NCBI GenBank assembly: GCA_008107755.1
Contig: VIRH01000137.1
Location: forward strand, 1-64,000
From: Rhodobacterales bacterium
Lineage (GTDB): Bacteria > Pseudomonadota > Alphaproteobacteria > Rhizobiales > Stappiaceae
Direction: 5' to 3'
Length of the DNA: 64,000 bases
Below the pieces are notes generated by a model. That model searched no databases. It was not told the DNA's origin and was given only the letters and a program-made list of their open reading frames with translations. Shown here piece by piece: positions 35,135-45,218 of this stretch. Position numbers and translations under genes: made by a program. Every line of letters begins with the position of its first letter. The first letter of the stretch is position 1.

Positions 35135-35485
35135 TTAGCGGGGCAGTTCGCCGGCCTTCTGGGAGACGAGGTCGCCAAGGTGCTCCAGATACAGCGCGCC
35201 TTCAACCGTGCGCGTGATGATGACGTTGCGCTTGTCCGCCTCGTCGCGCTTGCGCGACAGCAGCCGCATGCCGCCCAGTGTGTCGAGCGCCCGAGTGATC
35301 GCCGGCTTGGTGACGTTCAGCTTGGCCGCAAGACCGCGCACCGTGTGGGGTGGCGGCTCCAGATAGACGCAGAGCAGAATGGTGATCTGACGGGCGGACA
35401 GATCCTGCTCGCTGTCTCTTACCAGCGCCAGGTTCACCTCGTGCATCAATTTCAACGCCTGTGCGGCGCGCAGTTCGACAGCCAT
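35135..35485 (-). CDS. MarR-family transcriptional regulator
   Basis: 116 residues. The winged-helix DNA-binding core is visible as TVRGLAAKLNVTKPAITRALDTL followed by a wing with KRDEADKRNVII. It lacks the long dimerisation helices of larger MarR members. It lies between the leucyl aminopeptidase and C40 peptidase genes, all on the minus strand with gaps of 60 and 42 bp, and may control this small peptidase operon. Confidence 0.85.
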   Translation of the reverse strand: MAVELRAAQALKLMHEVNLALVRDSEQDLSARQITILLCVYLEPPPHTVRGLAAKLNVTKPAITRALDTLGGMRLLSRKRDEADKRNVIITRTVEGALYLEHLGDLVSQKAGELPR

Positions 35486-35545
35486 GGATATGTTGGTCCC
35501 ACCCGTTCTCCATGGCCATCAAAGCACAAAAACGTTTCGGAGCCG

Positions 35546-36940
35546 TTATCTATTCTCGGCAAATCGCTCGGTGATGAGATCGAACAGACACCGGATGCCC
35601 TGGGCCTCGCCGCCGACCGGCTTGCCCGGCTTGTCCGCCGGCGACCAGCCGTAGATGTCGAAATGGACCCAGCTCTCGGTCTTTTCGACAAAGCGGGAGA
35701 GGAACAGCGCCGCCGTGATCGACCCGGCGAAGCCCGTGCCCGACGTGTTGATATGGCTGATATCGGCAACCTTGCTGTCGAGATACTGGAGGTATGGCTG
35801 CCAGAGCGGCAGACGCCACAGCGGGTCGGCCGCGGCTTCGGACATCACCGCGATATCCTCTGCCAGGTCCTCGTCCCCGGTGTAGAAGGGCGGCAGGTCC
35901 GGGCCGAGAGCGACGCGCGCCGCTCCGGTCAGCGTTGCCATGTCGACCAGCAATTCCGGGCTGTCCTCATCCGCAAGGGACAGTGCATCGGCAAGGATCA
36001 GCCGGCCCTCGGCATCCGTGTTGCCGATTTCCACGCTCAAACCCTTGCGGCTCGGCAGGATATCGCCGGGACGGAAGGCGCTGCCGGCGACCGAGTTCTC
36101 GACACACGGCACGATGACGCGCAGGCGTACGGGAAGTCCTGATGCCATGATCATGGACGCAAGACCGAGAACGTTCGCGGCCCCACCCATGTCCTTCTTC
36201 ATCAGCGCCATGGACGAACCCGGCTTCAGGTTCAGACCGCCGGTATCGAAGATCACGCCCTTGCCGACCAGCGTGACCTTCGGATCGGTTTCGCTGCCCC
36301 AGGAAAAGTCTGCAAGACGAGGTGCGCGCGAACTTGCCCGGCCGACGGCATGAACCATCGGGAAATTTTCCGTCAGAAGGTCGTCGCCAACGACGATCCG
36401 TCCGCTGCCGCCATGCTTTTCGAAGAGCTCCGAGACAGCGCTGGCAAGTTCCTCGGGGCCGAGGTCATTGGCCGGCGTGTTGATGAGATCGCGGGCGAGT
36501 TCGACGCCGTCGAGAATCGTGCCGAGACGGTCAAGATCGACGTCATCAGACACGCCGAGGCGGAGCATTCTTGGAGCAATGGCGGTGTAGCGGTCGAACA
36601 GGTAGCTCGAAAGCGCAAAACCGAGGGCCGCCTGCTCCGCATCGGGAAAATCCTCAGCGAGCTGATAATCGCCGGCCGGCAGGGACCGGACCAGACTTCC
36701 CAGCGCAAAGGGATGGGCCAGACCGCTATCCGTGACCCCGAAGAGCACGGCTGCCGCGTCGCCGCTCAAGCCCGGCACAAGCTGCATCGATGAAGGTTTG
36801 CCCGTGAAGTCGTTCAGGGCGCACCAGTTCCCCGCAGCGTCTCCAAGCCCGGCTAGAATGCCGGGAAGAGTGGCTTCCGTGACGGCGATGACAGGAGTGG
36901 ATTCGGAAAGATCACTTTTGCGGACAATGCTCGCTCGCAC
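35546..36940 (-). CDS. M17 leucyl aminopeptidase family protein
   Basis: 464 residues if it starts at the GTG at 36938-36940, which has GGAG eight bases upstream; a TTG at 36979 would give 477. The M17 metal and active-site motifs are GKGVIFDTGGLNLKPGSSM (catalytic Lys, Asp) and NTDAEGRLILADAL (metal ligands). The N-terminal domain is shorter and divergent. It trims N-terminal residues from peptides. Association with a muropeptide-type C40 peptidase suggests a role in peptide recycling. Confidence 0.92.
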   Translation of the reverse strand: MRASIVRKSDLSESTPVIAVTEATLPGILAGLGDAAGNWCALNDFTGKPSSMQLVPGLSGDAAAVLFGVTDSGLAHPFALGSLVRSLPAGDYQLAEDFPDAEQAALGFALSSYLFDRYTAIAPRMLRLGVSDDVDLDRLGTILDGVELARDLINTPANDLGPEELASAVSELFEKHGGSGRIVVGDDLLTENFPMVHAVGRASSRAPRLADFSWGSETDPKVTLVGKGVIFDTGGLNLKPGSSMALMKKDMGGAANVLGLASMIMASGLPVRLRVIVPCVENSVAGSAFRPGDILPSRKGLSVEIGNTDAEGRLILADALSLADEDSPELLVDMATLTGAARVALGPDLPPFYTGDEDLAEDIAVMSEAAADPLWRLPLWQPYLQYLDSKVADISHINTSGTGFAGSITAALFLSRFVEKTESWVHFDIYGWSPADKPGKPVGGEAQGIRCLFDLITERFAENR

Positions 36941-37103
36941 GGGCTGTACTCCGTTCTCGTTCGTGTGTGGGTATCCCAAGACCTACGCCGCGCCGCTGCC
37001 GGACGCAATATCCCCCGCCGGCAGCGGTGCGGTTTCGCAAATCGCGAGCCCGTTTAACCAGTCATTAGGGTTAATTCTTTATTCCTTGGAGCAGAAACAA
37101 AAA

Positions 37104-37913
37104 ATGCCGTTGGCAACAAGGACGTTGATGATGCAACCGCCGAAGCCAGCTCTTGCGAGACGATGCAACCGCCTTGCCTCGAGCTTAATAGCGATGACAG
37201 CGCTGGTTCTGGTGACCGGCTGCGCCTCCAACAAGTCCAACACCGGCACCTATTCCCCGGCTTCTGGAAGCCATTACGCCGCGCCCGGCTCATCCCAGGC
37301 GCGCGCGGCCATCGGCAAGTGGGGCAAAGCCTATCAGAAGGACCGCAAGAATCGCACCGCGATCATCGGCTATTCCAACGCGCTCAGCCAGAACGGACAG
37401 ATGCCGCAGTCGATGGCCGTGCTGCGCGCCGGCGTCATCGCACACCCGAAAGATCGGGAAATCGCGTCCGCCTATGGCAAGATCCTTGCGATGAACGGCC
37501 GCTTCGACGAAGCCCTCAATGTGCTGAAACGCGCGCAGCGGCCCGACACGCCCGACTGGCGGCTGATGTCCGCGGAAGCAGCCATCTACGATCAGACCGG
37601 CCAGCACAAGCAAGCCCGGGCGCTCTACACCCAGGCCCTCAAGATCGCGCCGGACGAGCCGTCGCTTCTCAACAATCTCGGCCTGTCCTATCTTTTGACC
37701 AACGAATTGCCGGATGCGGAATATACGCTGCGCCGCGCCGCGACGTTGCCCGGCGCCGACAGCCGTGTCCGCCAGAACCTCGCGCTGGTTCTTGGTATCC
37801 AGGGAAAATACGACGAAGCCATTCAGGTGGCCGAAGCCGAGCTCGACCCCAATCAGGCCAAGGCCAATATCGCCTATCTTCAGGCAATGATGCAAAAGCG
37901 CCAGCAGGGCTGA
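37104..37913 (+). CDS. tadD: TadD-like TPR lipoprotein for pilus assembly
   Basis: 269 residues from the ATG at 37104; ATGs at 37128 and 37131 are alternatives. The lipoprotein signal ends at LVTGC. After a linker come about five TPR units (for example LSQNGQMPQSMAVLRAG, LYTQALKIAPDEPSLLNNLG). TadD proteins are outer-membrane-associated factors needed for Flp pilus secretion. It faces the tadC end of the minus-strand pilus operon, with a terminator at 37967 between them. Confidence 0.85.
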   Translation: MPLATRTLMMQPPKPALARRCNRLASSLIAMTALVLVTGCASNKSNTGTYSPASGSHYAAPGSSQARAAIGKWGKAYQKDRKNRTAIIGYSNALSQNGQMPQSMAVLRAGVIAHPKDREIASAYGKILAMNGRFDEALNVLKRAQRPDTPDWRLMSAEAAIYDQTGQHKQARALYTQALKIAPDEPSLLNNLGLSYLLTNELPDAEYTLRRAATLPGADSRVRQNLALVLGIQGKYDEAIQVAEAELDPNQAKANIAYLQAMMQKRQQG

Positions 37914-37966
37914 ACCACAGCCCTTCCACCTGCCTCGAAAGAACGCCCCTTCCCTGCTCGACAGCC

Positions 37967-38000
37967 AGCCGGACGACCTGACGGTCCTCCGGCTTTTTTT
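37967..38000 (+). terminator. Rho-independent terminator after tadD
   Basis: AGCCGGA at 37967-37973 pairs with TCCGGCT at 37988-37994, with an inner GACC/GGTC stem and TGAC loop. A seven-base T-run ends the structure. Confidence 0.92.
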
Positions 38001-38112
38001 GTATCAAGCGCATCTATCCCCCCCCCCGGCACGAAAACAGGGGAAGTCCCGCTCCAGTCGAGACCTTCAGGGTGCGTCCGGTCGGCTGTTTCCGTTCACG
38101 GGCCTCGTGTGC

Positions 38113-39090
38113 CTAGAAGGCGTCCAGTTCCATCACCTGCATGATGGCGGGGGAGAGGACGATGAAGAACAGCACCGGCAGGAAGAACAGGATCATCGGC
38201 ACGGTCAGCTTCGGCGGCAGCGAGGCGGCTTTCTGCTCGGCCATCAGCATGCGCTGCTCGCGGGTGTCGTCGGACATCGTCCGAAGTGCATGGCCCACGG
38301 GCGTACCGTATCGCTCGGCCTGGATGAGGGCCATCATGACGTTCTTGACGCCATCAACGCCGGTGCGTTTCGCCAGGTTTTCATAGGCCGTTCGACGATC
38401 GCTCAGGTAGGACAGTTCCGCCGTGGTGAGAGACATTTCCTCGGCGAGATCCACGGACTGGACGCCGACTTCCTCTGCGACGCGCTGGAAGGCCCCTTCG
38501 ATCGACATGCCCGATTCCACGCAGATCAGCATCAGGTCGAGCGCGTCCGGCCAGGCCCGCTGGATGGCGAGCTTTCGCTTGTCGATCTTGTTCTTGAGAT
38601 AGACGTTGGGAAGAAAGACGCCGATCCCCGAGACCGCGATGCAGAACAGGAACCGCGAGAAGCCCGGGATCGTGCTGTCCATAACGACGAAAGCATAGAA
38701 CATGGACAGGCAGAGCAGAACGCCCGGAGCCAGAATACGTGCCGTCAGATAGTAATAGAGCGGCGCGGAGCCACGATAGCCCGCCATGCGCAGGCGTTCG
38801 GTCGTGCTCTCGTCCGACAGCATCTCTTTCAGGTTGAAGCGATCGACAAAGTTCTTCATCTGCTCCTTGGGCTGATTGCGCAAGGAGGCGCGCGCATCCT
38901 GAGGAGCCTGCAGGCGGGCGCGCTCGCGGGCGCGCATCTTGTCACGCTCCAGAGCGACCGTCTTCATCCGGCTCTTGAGGCTGTCCCGCGACAGAAGCGG
39001 CATGACGAGGGAAAAGATGGTTCCCGTCACCGCGACCATGGCCAGGAGCGCGGCAATGAACTGGCTCGATGCGATCGTCTCGAAATTCAT
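38113..39090 (-). CDS. tadC: Tad pilus inner-membrane protein TadC (T2SSF domain)
   Basis: 325 residues. An N-terminal membrane segment, a basic cytoplasmic stretch, a T2SSF domain (ESGMSIEGAFQRVAEEV, GTPVGHALRTMSDDTREQR) and C-terminal membrane helices match TadC. With TadB it forms the inner-membrane platform on which the CpaF ATPase acts. It is the last gene of the minus-strand cluster, ten bases after tadB. Confidence 0.93.
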   Translation of the reverse strand: MNFETIASSQFIAALLAMVAVTGTIFSLVMPLLSRDSLKSRMKTVALERDKMRARERARLQAPQDARASLRNQPKEQMKNFVDRFNLKEMLSDESTTERLRMAGYRGSAPLYYYLTARILAPGVLLCLSMFYAFVVMDSTIPGFSRFLFCIAVSGIGVFLPNVYLKNKIDKRKLAIQRAWPDALDLMLICVESGMSIEGAFQRVAEEVGVQSVDLAEEMSLTTAELSYLSDRRTAYENLAKRTGVDGVKNVMMALIQAERYGTPVGHALRTMSDDTREQRMLMAEQKAASLPPKLTVPMILFFLPVLFFIVLSPAIMQVMELDAF

Positions 39091-39100
39091 CTCGCCCCCC

Positions 39101-40120
39101 CTAGAAATCGAAATTGATCATTGCCCGCATCACCATGACGCCAATGAACATCCACAAAAAGCAGCCACCCATGATGATGTTGCCGGTCGTCGTGGTGAAG
39201 AGCATGCTGATGTAGTCCGGGGACATTATGTACATGATACCGCCGACGGCGAAGGGCAGCGACCCGATGATTCCCGCGGAGGATTTCGCTTCCGCGCTGA
39301 GCGCCTTGATCTTGCCCTTCATCGTCTTGCGCCCGCGCAGGACCTTGGACAGGTTGTTCAAGGCTTCAGCGAGACCGCCACCCGACTTCTGCTGGATCGC
39401 GACGACAATCGCGAAAAAGTTCGCTTCGGCCACCGGCACCCTGTCGGGCAGCTTCTGCACCGCTTCGGAAAGCGAAATGCCCATGACCTGGGTTTCCGTG
39501 ATCTTTCTGAACTCGGTCGCGACCGGTTCACGCGACTCGCGGGCAACCACCTTGATGCAGTCGGACAGCGGCAGCCCCGCCTTGACCCCACGCACGATGA
39601 TGTCCACCCCGTTGGGCAGTTCGTCCAGAAACGCGTTGAACCGCCGCTTGCGCTTGTGGCTGACCCACCAGCGCGGAAAACCGAAGAGGCCGGCGAACGT
39701 CAGGCCGCCGATCACAAGCAAGTTGCTGCTGAGGAACAGCGAAAGAATGAAGAACACGACACCGCTGGCTGCGCTGAACATGATGAAGTGGGACATCTCC
39801 CAGGCGAGCCCCGCCTGCTCCATCTTCACCTTCAGCGACACCTTGTGCTGCTTGTCGTTCTTGGCGCGCTGGCGTTCCTCGAAGTCCTTGAGCTGATCCT
39901 GAATATTCCTCTTGCGCCGGTCCGTGTCGCGAAGCTGCTTGCGCTGGTTTTCGCTCTGCGGACGCGCCGCAACGGCCTGCAGGCGCTGGGAACTGCGCTT
40001 CGATCCCGACAGCGCCGGCTGGAACAGACTGTAGATGATGCCGCCGACGGCAAACATCACCAGAAGCGCAACCGCGATGCCGGTCAGCTGCGGGGAGAGA
40101 ATATCTTCAAGTCCGGACAT
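39101..40120 (-). CDS. tadB: Tad pilus inner-membrane protein TadB (T2SSF domain)
   Basis: 339 residues from the ATG at 40118-40120 with AAGG upstream. It opens with a membrane segment, then a highly charged linker, a two-helix membrane pair and a T2SSF domain (VKAGLPLSDCIKVVARES, QQKSGGGLAEALNNLSKVLR). It partners TadC. It starts seven bases after the cpaF stop, indicating tight cotranslation. Confidence 0.93.
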   Translation of the reverse strand: MSGLEDILSPQLTGIAVALLVMFAVGGIIYSLFQPALSGSKRSSQRLQAVAARPQSENQRKQLRDTDRRKRNIQDQLKDFEERQRAKNDKQHKVSLKVKMEQAGLAWEMSHFIMFSAASGVVFFILSLFLSSNLLVIGGLTFAGLFGFPRWWVSHKRKRRFNAFLDELPNGVDIIVRGVKAGLPLSDCIKVVARESREPVATEFRKITETQVMGISLSEAVQKLPDRVPVAEANFFAIVVAIQQKSGGGLAEALNNLSKVLRGRKTMKGKIKALSAEAKSSAGIIGSLPFAVGGIMYIMSPDYISMLFTTTTGNIIMGGCFLWMFIGVMVMRAMINFDF

Positions 40121-40127
40121 CTCGCCT

Positions 40128-41699
40128 TCACTCCGCTCTGTATTCTGGCATCTCGGAGGCATCGAGTGCCTGTGCCAGGCGGCCTTCCTCGCCGAAGTAC
40201 CGGGCGCGCTCCCAGAATTTCGGCCGGCCGATGCCCGTGGAGCGGTGGCGTCCGATGATGCGGCCGCTGGGGTCCTCGCCGACGATGTCGTACAGGAACA
40301 CGTCCTGGGTGGTAATGATGTCGCCTTCCATACCCAGCACCTCGGTAACATGGGTGATGCGACGCGAGCCGTCGCGAAGACGCGCCGCCTGGACCACGAC
40401 GTCGATGGAAGAGACAATCATCTCGCGCAAGGTGCGTGACGGCAGGGAGAAGCCTCCCATCGTGATCATCGATTCCAGTCTCGAAAGGGCCTCGCGCGGC
40501 GAGTTGGCGTGGAGCGTGCCCATGGAGCCGTCGTGACCGGTGTTCATCGCCTGCAGCAGATCGAATGCCTCCGGTCCGCGCACTTCGCCGACGATGATGC
40601 GTTCGGGTCGCATACGCAGACAGTTCTTGACCAGATCGCGCATGGTGATCTCGCCCTCACCCTCAAGGTTCGGCGGTCTCGTTTCCAGGCGCACCACATG
40701 AGGCTGTTGAAGCTGGAGCTCCGCGGAGTCCTCGCAGGTGATGATGCGCTCGGTGTTCTCGATATAGGCGGTGAGGCAGTTCAGAAGCGTCGTCTTGCCC
40801 GAACCGGTACCGCCGGAAATGAGGACGTTGCAGCGCGACCGCCCGATGACCTGAAGGATCGTCGCCCCTTCCGGCGTGATCGATCCGTATTTCACCAGCT
40901 GGTCGAGTGTCAGCTTGTCACGTTTGAACTTACGAATGGTGAGGGCGGGACCGTCGATCGCGAGCGGAGGCGCGATGACGTTGACGCGGGAACCATCCGG
41001 CAGGCGGGCATCACAGATCGGGCTGGAGTCATCGACACGCCGGCCTACCTGGCTCACGATGCGCTGGCAGATGTTCATGAGCTGTGCGTTGTCTCGGAAC
41101 GCAACGCCGGTCTGTTCGACCTTGCCCTGGGTTTCGATATAGACCGTGTGCGCGCCATTGACCATGATGTCGGCAATGTCGTCACGGGCGAGAAGCGGTT
41201 CGAGCGGACCGTAGCCCAGAACGTCGTTGCAGATGTCCTCCAGCAGGTCTTCCTGCTCGGAAATCGACATGATGACGTTCTTGAGGGCAATGATGTCGTT
41301 GACCACATCACGGATTTCGTCGCGCGCATCCTCGGCGTCGAGACGCGCAAGCTGCGACAGGTCGATTGCCTCGACCAGCGCGTTGAAGATCTGTGCCTTG
41401 GTCTCGTAGTACTCGCTGGTCTTCTTGCGCGGTGTCGCTGCGGCTTTTTCCACGGCGACGGGCTCCGGTGGCGGCGCCTTCGTTGCGGGAGCTGGTGGAG
41501 GCGGCGGCGGGGGCGGAGGAGCTGCCTTGCTTTCCTCGGCTTCGGACGGCTGGACGGTTTCCTCCTGGCTGATTGCAGGAGCCTGTTCGTGCGGATCAGC
41601 GGAAGGATCCGCCTGGGCAGGCGCGTCCTGAAGGCCGGGAACGCCTCCCGGCCGGATCGTCTGTACGCCTGACGATGAACTGCCACGTCTTCCAAACAT
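40128..41699 (-). CDS. cpaF: Tad pilus secretion ATPase CpaF/TadA
   Basis: 523 residues. The first 110 are Pro/Ala-rich and low complexity, with a run of prolines near residue 60. The GspE/VirB11-type ATPase follows: Walker A GGTGSGKTTL, an Asp box and Walker B-like RMRPERIIVGEVRGPEA, and a His box HDGSMGTLHANS. It powers pilus extension and probably retraction. It lies between cpaE (29 bp upstream) and tadB. Confidence 0.96.
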   Translation of the reverse strand: MFGRRGSSSSGVQTIRPGGVPGLQDAPAQADPSADPHEQAPAISQEETVQPSEAEESKAAPPPPPPPPPAPATKAPPPEPVAVEKAAATPRKKTSEYYETKAQIFNALVEAIDLSQLARLDAEDARDEIRDVVNDIIALKNVIMSISEQEDLLEDICNDVLGYGPLEPLLARDDIADIMVNGAHTVYIETQGKVEQTGVAFRDNAQLMNICQRIVSQVGRRVDDSSPICDARLPDGSRVNVIAPPLAIDGPALTIRKFKRDKLTLDQLVKYGSITPEGATILQVIGRSRCNVLISGGTGSGKTTLLNCLTAYIENTERIITCEDSAELQLQQPHVVRLETRPPNLEGEGEITMRDLVKNCLRMRPERIIVGEVRGPEAFDLLQAMNTGHDGSMGTLHANSPREALSRLESMITMGGFSLPSRTLREMIVSSIDVVVQAARLRDGSRRITHVTEVLGMEGDIITTQDVFLYDIVGEDPSGRIIGRHRSTGIGRPKFWERARYFGEEGRLAQALDASEMPEYRAE

Positions 41700-41728
41700 A
41701 ACGAACTATCTGCTCCGTAAGCCGTCGG

Positions 41729-43036
41729 TTACCCGGCCCTGCGCGTGAGTTTCGAGAACAATCCGCCAATGGCCGAACGAGCGTGCCTGCTCGGCTGAAC
41801 CTTGCCGGATACGGACTGTGCCAGATCATCAAACAGGCGCGAGACCGCGCTCTTGCCATCGAGTTCCGCAATCATCTGGCCGTTGTTGGCGGCCGTGCCG
41901 AAGAGCTGCGGCTCGAAGGGGATCGCCGCCTGGACGCGGAGACCCAGTGCCTTTGCGAATTCCTCCGGCTTGATCTCCGGCCGCTTGGGCACGTTGACCT
42001 TGTTCATGACCAGATGCGGCGGACGGTCGTTGGGGCGCATCTGCTTCAACAGGTCGACCATGTTCTTGGCATTGCGCAGATTGGCAAGATCCGGTTCGGC
42101 AACAAGCACGATCTCGTCGGCATTGAGCAGCGTGTTGCGGACCCAGGCGTTCCAGGTGTGCGGAATATCCAGCACGATCATCGGCACGCTGGCGCGCATC
42201 GTATCGACCACTTGCTCGAACGTCTGTTCGCTGTGGTCGTAGGTTCGCTCGAGCGTTGCAGGCGCTGCCAGGAGGCTGAGGTGCTCGTTGCATTTCGACA
42301 GGATCCTGTCGAGATAGGTTTCGTCCAGTCGCTCGGGTGAGGAAACCGCCTCGAAAATGCCCTGGAGCGGATCCTGATTGAAATCGAGGCCTGCCGTGCC
42401 GAACGGCAGGTCCATATCGGCGACGACGACTTCGCTCTGCAGATTATGCGCAAGCGACCAGGCACCGTTATGGGCGATGGTGGACGCACCGCATCCCCCC
42501 TTCACGCCGTAGAAGGCGATGGTCCGACCGAGCGGTTCTGCCTCCGGATCGGCATAGAGCTGCCCGATCGCGCCGATGAGCTGGAAAACGCTGACCGGCG
42601 TGATCAGGTATTCACTCACGCCGCGGGCAATGAGTTCGCGGTAGAGCATGACGTCGTTGACGTCGCCGATCACGATGACCTTGGTTCCGGCGTCGCAGTA
42701 TTCGGCGAGCTGATCGAGGCTGGCCAGAACGTTTTCGCGCGCGCCGCTGGTTTCCACAATGATGAGGTTCGGCGTCGGCGCCTGGGAGAAGGTGCTGATC
42801 GCCGCCGGAATACCGCCCATATCGACCTTCAGATGGGCCTTCGCCATCCGCCGGTCCTCCAGAGCCGCCTCCGCGACGCGCATCGTCTCTTCAGTCAGGC
42901 AGAAACTGTGAACCGTCACGCGCGGGATCGGATTGACACGCACCGGCTCCTCACTGCCTCCGAAAGAGGTATCCGCAGGCTCGGACGCTGGGTCAAAATA
43001 GCCGGACATATTCTGCAAGTCGTGATTAGCGCTCAT
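41729..43036 (-). CDS. cpaE: Tad pilus localisation ATPase CpaE/TadZ
   Basis: 435 residues from the ATG at 43034-43036. The N-terminal half is a degenerate response-regulator receiver (around VIVIGDVNDVMLYRELIARG). The C-terminal half is a MinD/ParA-type ATPase with a deviant P-loop GVKGGCGAST. CpaE/TadZ positions the pilus apparatus, in Caulobacter at a cell pole. It starts seven bases after the cpaD stop. Confidence 0.94.
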   Translation of the reverse strand: MSANHDLQNMSGYFDPASEPADTSFGGSEEPVRVNPIPRVTVHSFCLTEETMRVAEAALEDRRMAKAHLKVDMGGIPAAISTFSQAPTPNLIIVETSGARENVLASLDQLAEYCDAGTKVIVIGDVNDVMLYRELIARGVSEYLITPVSVFQLIGAIGQLYADPEAEPLGRTIAFYGVKGGCGASTIAHNGAWSLAHNLQSEVVVADMDLPFGTAGLDFNQDPLQGIFEAVSSPERLDETYLDRILSKCNEHLSLLAAPATLERTYDHSEQTFEQVVDTMRASVPMIVLDIPHTWNAWVRNTLLNADEIVLVAEPDLANLRNAKNMVDLLKQMRPNDRPPHLVMNKVNVPKRPEIKPEEFAKALGLRVQAAIPFEPQLFGTAANNGQMIAELDGKSAVSRLFDDLAQSVSGKVQPSRHARSAIGGLFSKLTRRAG

Positions 43037-43043
43037 GGTGCAC

Positions 43044-43757
43044 CTATTGATCTGCCACTTGGGCGCCGACGCCTTCTTTATAGTCGCTTGCCGTGACTTC
43101 ACCCTTTCTGTAGGCCTCGATAACCACGGCTTGGCGTGCCTGATCGGCAGGCGTCGATGCCCTCGGCGTCAGAAGATCAGACGGGTTGTCGACCATCGCA
43201 GCCAGGTTTGACTGGGTCGCACAGCCGAAATTCTCGTAGTCGGTGTTGGCGCCGATTCCACCGCCGATGTTCTTTGGCCAATCGCCACATTCACCGGCGG
43301 TCGCCTGCATTCGATTGTAGGCCAGGCGGATCGGAGCATCCGCGCCGGGGTCCTGAACCGAATAGGTGCGGGTGCTGATCCGCGACCGGCTGACGCCACC
43401 TCGTTCGATGGCCCGGCGGATTTCCGGCGTCACGCTGTGCACGGCAGCTTCGTTGGCACCGCCGGAGGGAACGAGGATCTCGACACTGCCGTCGCCATAC
43501 TGCCTGGAATCGGCGGCAAAGGAGGTAATGGTGCCTTCGATCGGCCCGATCAGCCTGCGAGTGCTGCGCCCAATCGGCAGGTCCAGCGTCTCGGGTTCCT
43601 CCGTCACCACGATCGGATGGCGTAGCCGATAGTCGTTGGACGCCAGAAGCTGGCTCTGGGTTTGCGCGCTTTCACAGCCGGCAACCGCAAGGCAACCGAA
43701 AACCACAAGCACGGAGCGGGCGGCGACGACACGCCGGGGCGTATTTTTCCTGATCAT
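43044..43757 (-). CDS. cpaD: Pilus assembly lipoprotein CpaD
   Basis: 237 residues from the ATG at 43755-43757, with AGGA seven bases upstream. The signal peptide ends in a lipobox (VAGC). The rest matches the CpaD family: RHPIVVTEEPETLDLP near the start and CATQSNLAAMVDNPSDLL near the end. It is thought to assist the secretin in the outer membrane. The gene begins ten bases after the cpaC stop. Confidence 0.9.
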   Translation of the reverse strand: MIRKNTPRRVVAARSVLVVFGCLAVAGCESAQTQSQLLASNDYRLRHPIVVTEEPETLDLPIGRSTRRLIGPIEGTITSFAADSRQYGDGSVEILVPSGGANEAAVHSVTPEIRRAIERGGVSRSRISTRTYSVQDPGADAPIRLAYNRMQATAGECGDWPKNIGGGIGANTDYENFGCATQSNLAAMVDNPSDLLTPRASTPADQARQAVVIEAYRKGEVTASDYKEGVGAQVADQ

Positions 43758-43767
43758 CCTTCCGTCC

Positions 43768-45180
43768 TCACTTGTAGATGAAACCGACTTGGCCATGATA
43801 GGTGCCTTCGACTGTTGCGCCGGCTGGGCTGTAGATCTTGTTCAGACGATTGAGGAAAACCGTTTCCGCATCGGATGGCGGCATCAGGTTCTTGTCCGGA
43901 CGCACGAGCTTTGATGCTGCCACCGGCCTCACCACATAGGGCGTGACGAAGACGACGAGTTCCGTCTGTTCCCGCAGGAAGTCGCGGCTCTTGAAAAGCG
44001 CGCCGAGGATCGGGATCTGCATCAGCCCGGGAACACCTTCGACCGCCTGCTGATAGGATTCCTGCAGCAGGCCGGCCATGACGAGGGTCCCGCCGGAGGG
44101 AAGTTCAACCGTCGATTCCGCACGCCGAACCTTCAGGGCGGAAATCGTGATCCCCCCTGGCACGGAGACCGCACCATCGTTGCTGAGTTCGCTGACCTCG
44201 GTCTTGACCCGCATGCTGATGCGGCCACCGGAGAGAACCACCGGAGTGAAGTCGAGACCGACACCGAATTTCTTGAACTCGACCGTTACCTCGTCATTGT
44301 CCTGCGCGATCGGGATCGGGAATTCACCGCCCGCCAAGAAGCTGGCATTTTCACCGGAAATGGCGGTCAATGTCGGCTCGGCCAGAGTTCGCACCACGCC
44401 ATCGCGCTGCAAGGCTTCGATTTCAGCCGTGATCGACGCGGATCCCGAGGAGAAATTCAGCCCGCCAGTTGCCTGATTCAGGAGCGACGGATTGACCGTG
44501 AAACTCGGGATACTGCTTGCATAAGGCACGAAGTTGCCGAGACCGACCGAGCCGGTAAACTGGACACCGAGCTGCTTGACGATCGAACGCTCCACTTCCG
44601 CGACGGTTACCTTCAGATGCACCTGGTCCTTGCCCTCTACCGAGATCAGGTTGACGATCTCGGTCGCCGAACCAGCGCCCTGGAACTTGGCTGCAATATC
44701 GGCCGCCTGCTGCGCCTCGATGGTGCTTTTGGCCTTGCCGCTGAGGACTACGTTACCGCTGACCGATTCGGCGGAGATATCGGAGCCCGGCAGAAGCCGT
44801 CGGATAATTCTAGTCAGGTCGGAGGTGTCCTGCTCAACGCGTACATCGAAACTGGCAAGCTCACGGCCGCTGCGGCCGAAGAGCACGAGCCGGGACTGTC
44901 CGGCGGTGTTTCCGATCACGAAAATCCGGCGCGGTGTCCGCAGAACCGCATCCGCGATTTCCGGATTGGAGACCAGAACGTCTGCCGCATCTTCGGCGAG
45001 GTTGATAACGACGGATCGACCGATACCCACATTCAGAAGGCGGCCGCTGGCACGCTCGCCTGCGGCGATATGGACCTGGCTGGGAAAATTGCCTTCTGCG
45101 ACTGCGCGCGAGCCGCCTGTCGCCAACGCGGCACCGGCGATCGCAATCGCACCCAGAATGCTCAAGAGGTATTTTTTCAT
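43768..45180 (-). CDS. cpaC: Tad pilus outer-membrane secretin CpaC/RcpA
   Basis: 470 residues from the ATG at 45178-45180 (GGAG five bases upstream). A signal peptide is followed by the pilus N domain (residues about 40-110), a BON-like segment and the secretin core with ALQRDGVVRTLAEPTLTAISG and VPGLMQIPILGALFKS. It forms the outer-membrane channel for the Flp pilus. Downstream of cpaB by 38 bp. Confidence 0.95.
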   Translation of the reverse strand: MKKYLLSILGAIAIAGAALATGGSRAVAEGNFPSQVHIAAGERASGRLLNVGIGRSVVINLAEDAADVLVSNPEIADAVLRTPRRIFVIGNTAGQSRLVLFGRSGRELASFDVRVEQDTSDLTRIIRRLLPGSDISAESVSGNVVLSGKAKSTIEAQQAADIAAKFQGAGSATEIVNLISVEGKDQVHLKVTVAEVERSIVKQLGVQFTGSVGLGNFVPYASSIPSFTVNPSLLNQATGGLNFSSGSASITAEIEALQRDGVVRTLAEPTLTAISGENASFLAGGEFPIPIAQDNDEVTVEFKKFGVGLDFTPVVLSGGRISMRVKTEVSELSNDGAVSVPGGITISALKVRRAESTVELPSGGTLVMAGLLQESYQQAVEGVPGLMQIPILGALFKSRDFLREQTELVVFVTPYVVRPVAASKLVRPDKNLMPPSDAETVFLNRLNKIYSPAGATVEGTYHGQVGFIYK

Positions 45181-45218
45181 GGCGCTCCCCGCGCTCGCTT
45201 GTCTCATCGCCGCGGGTC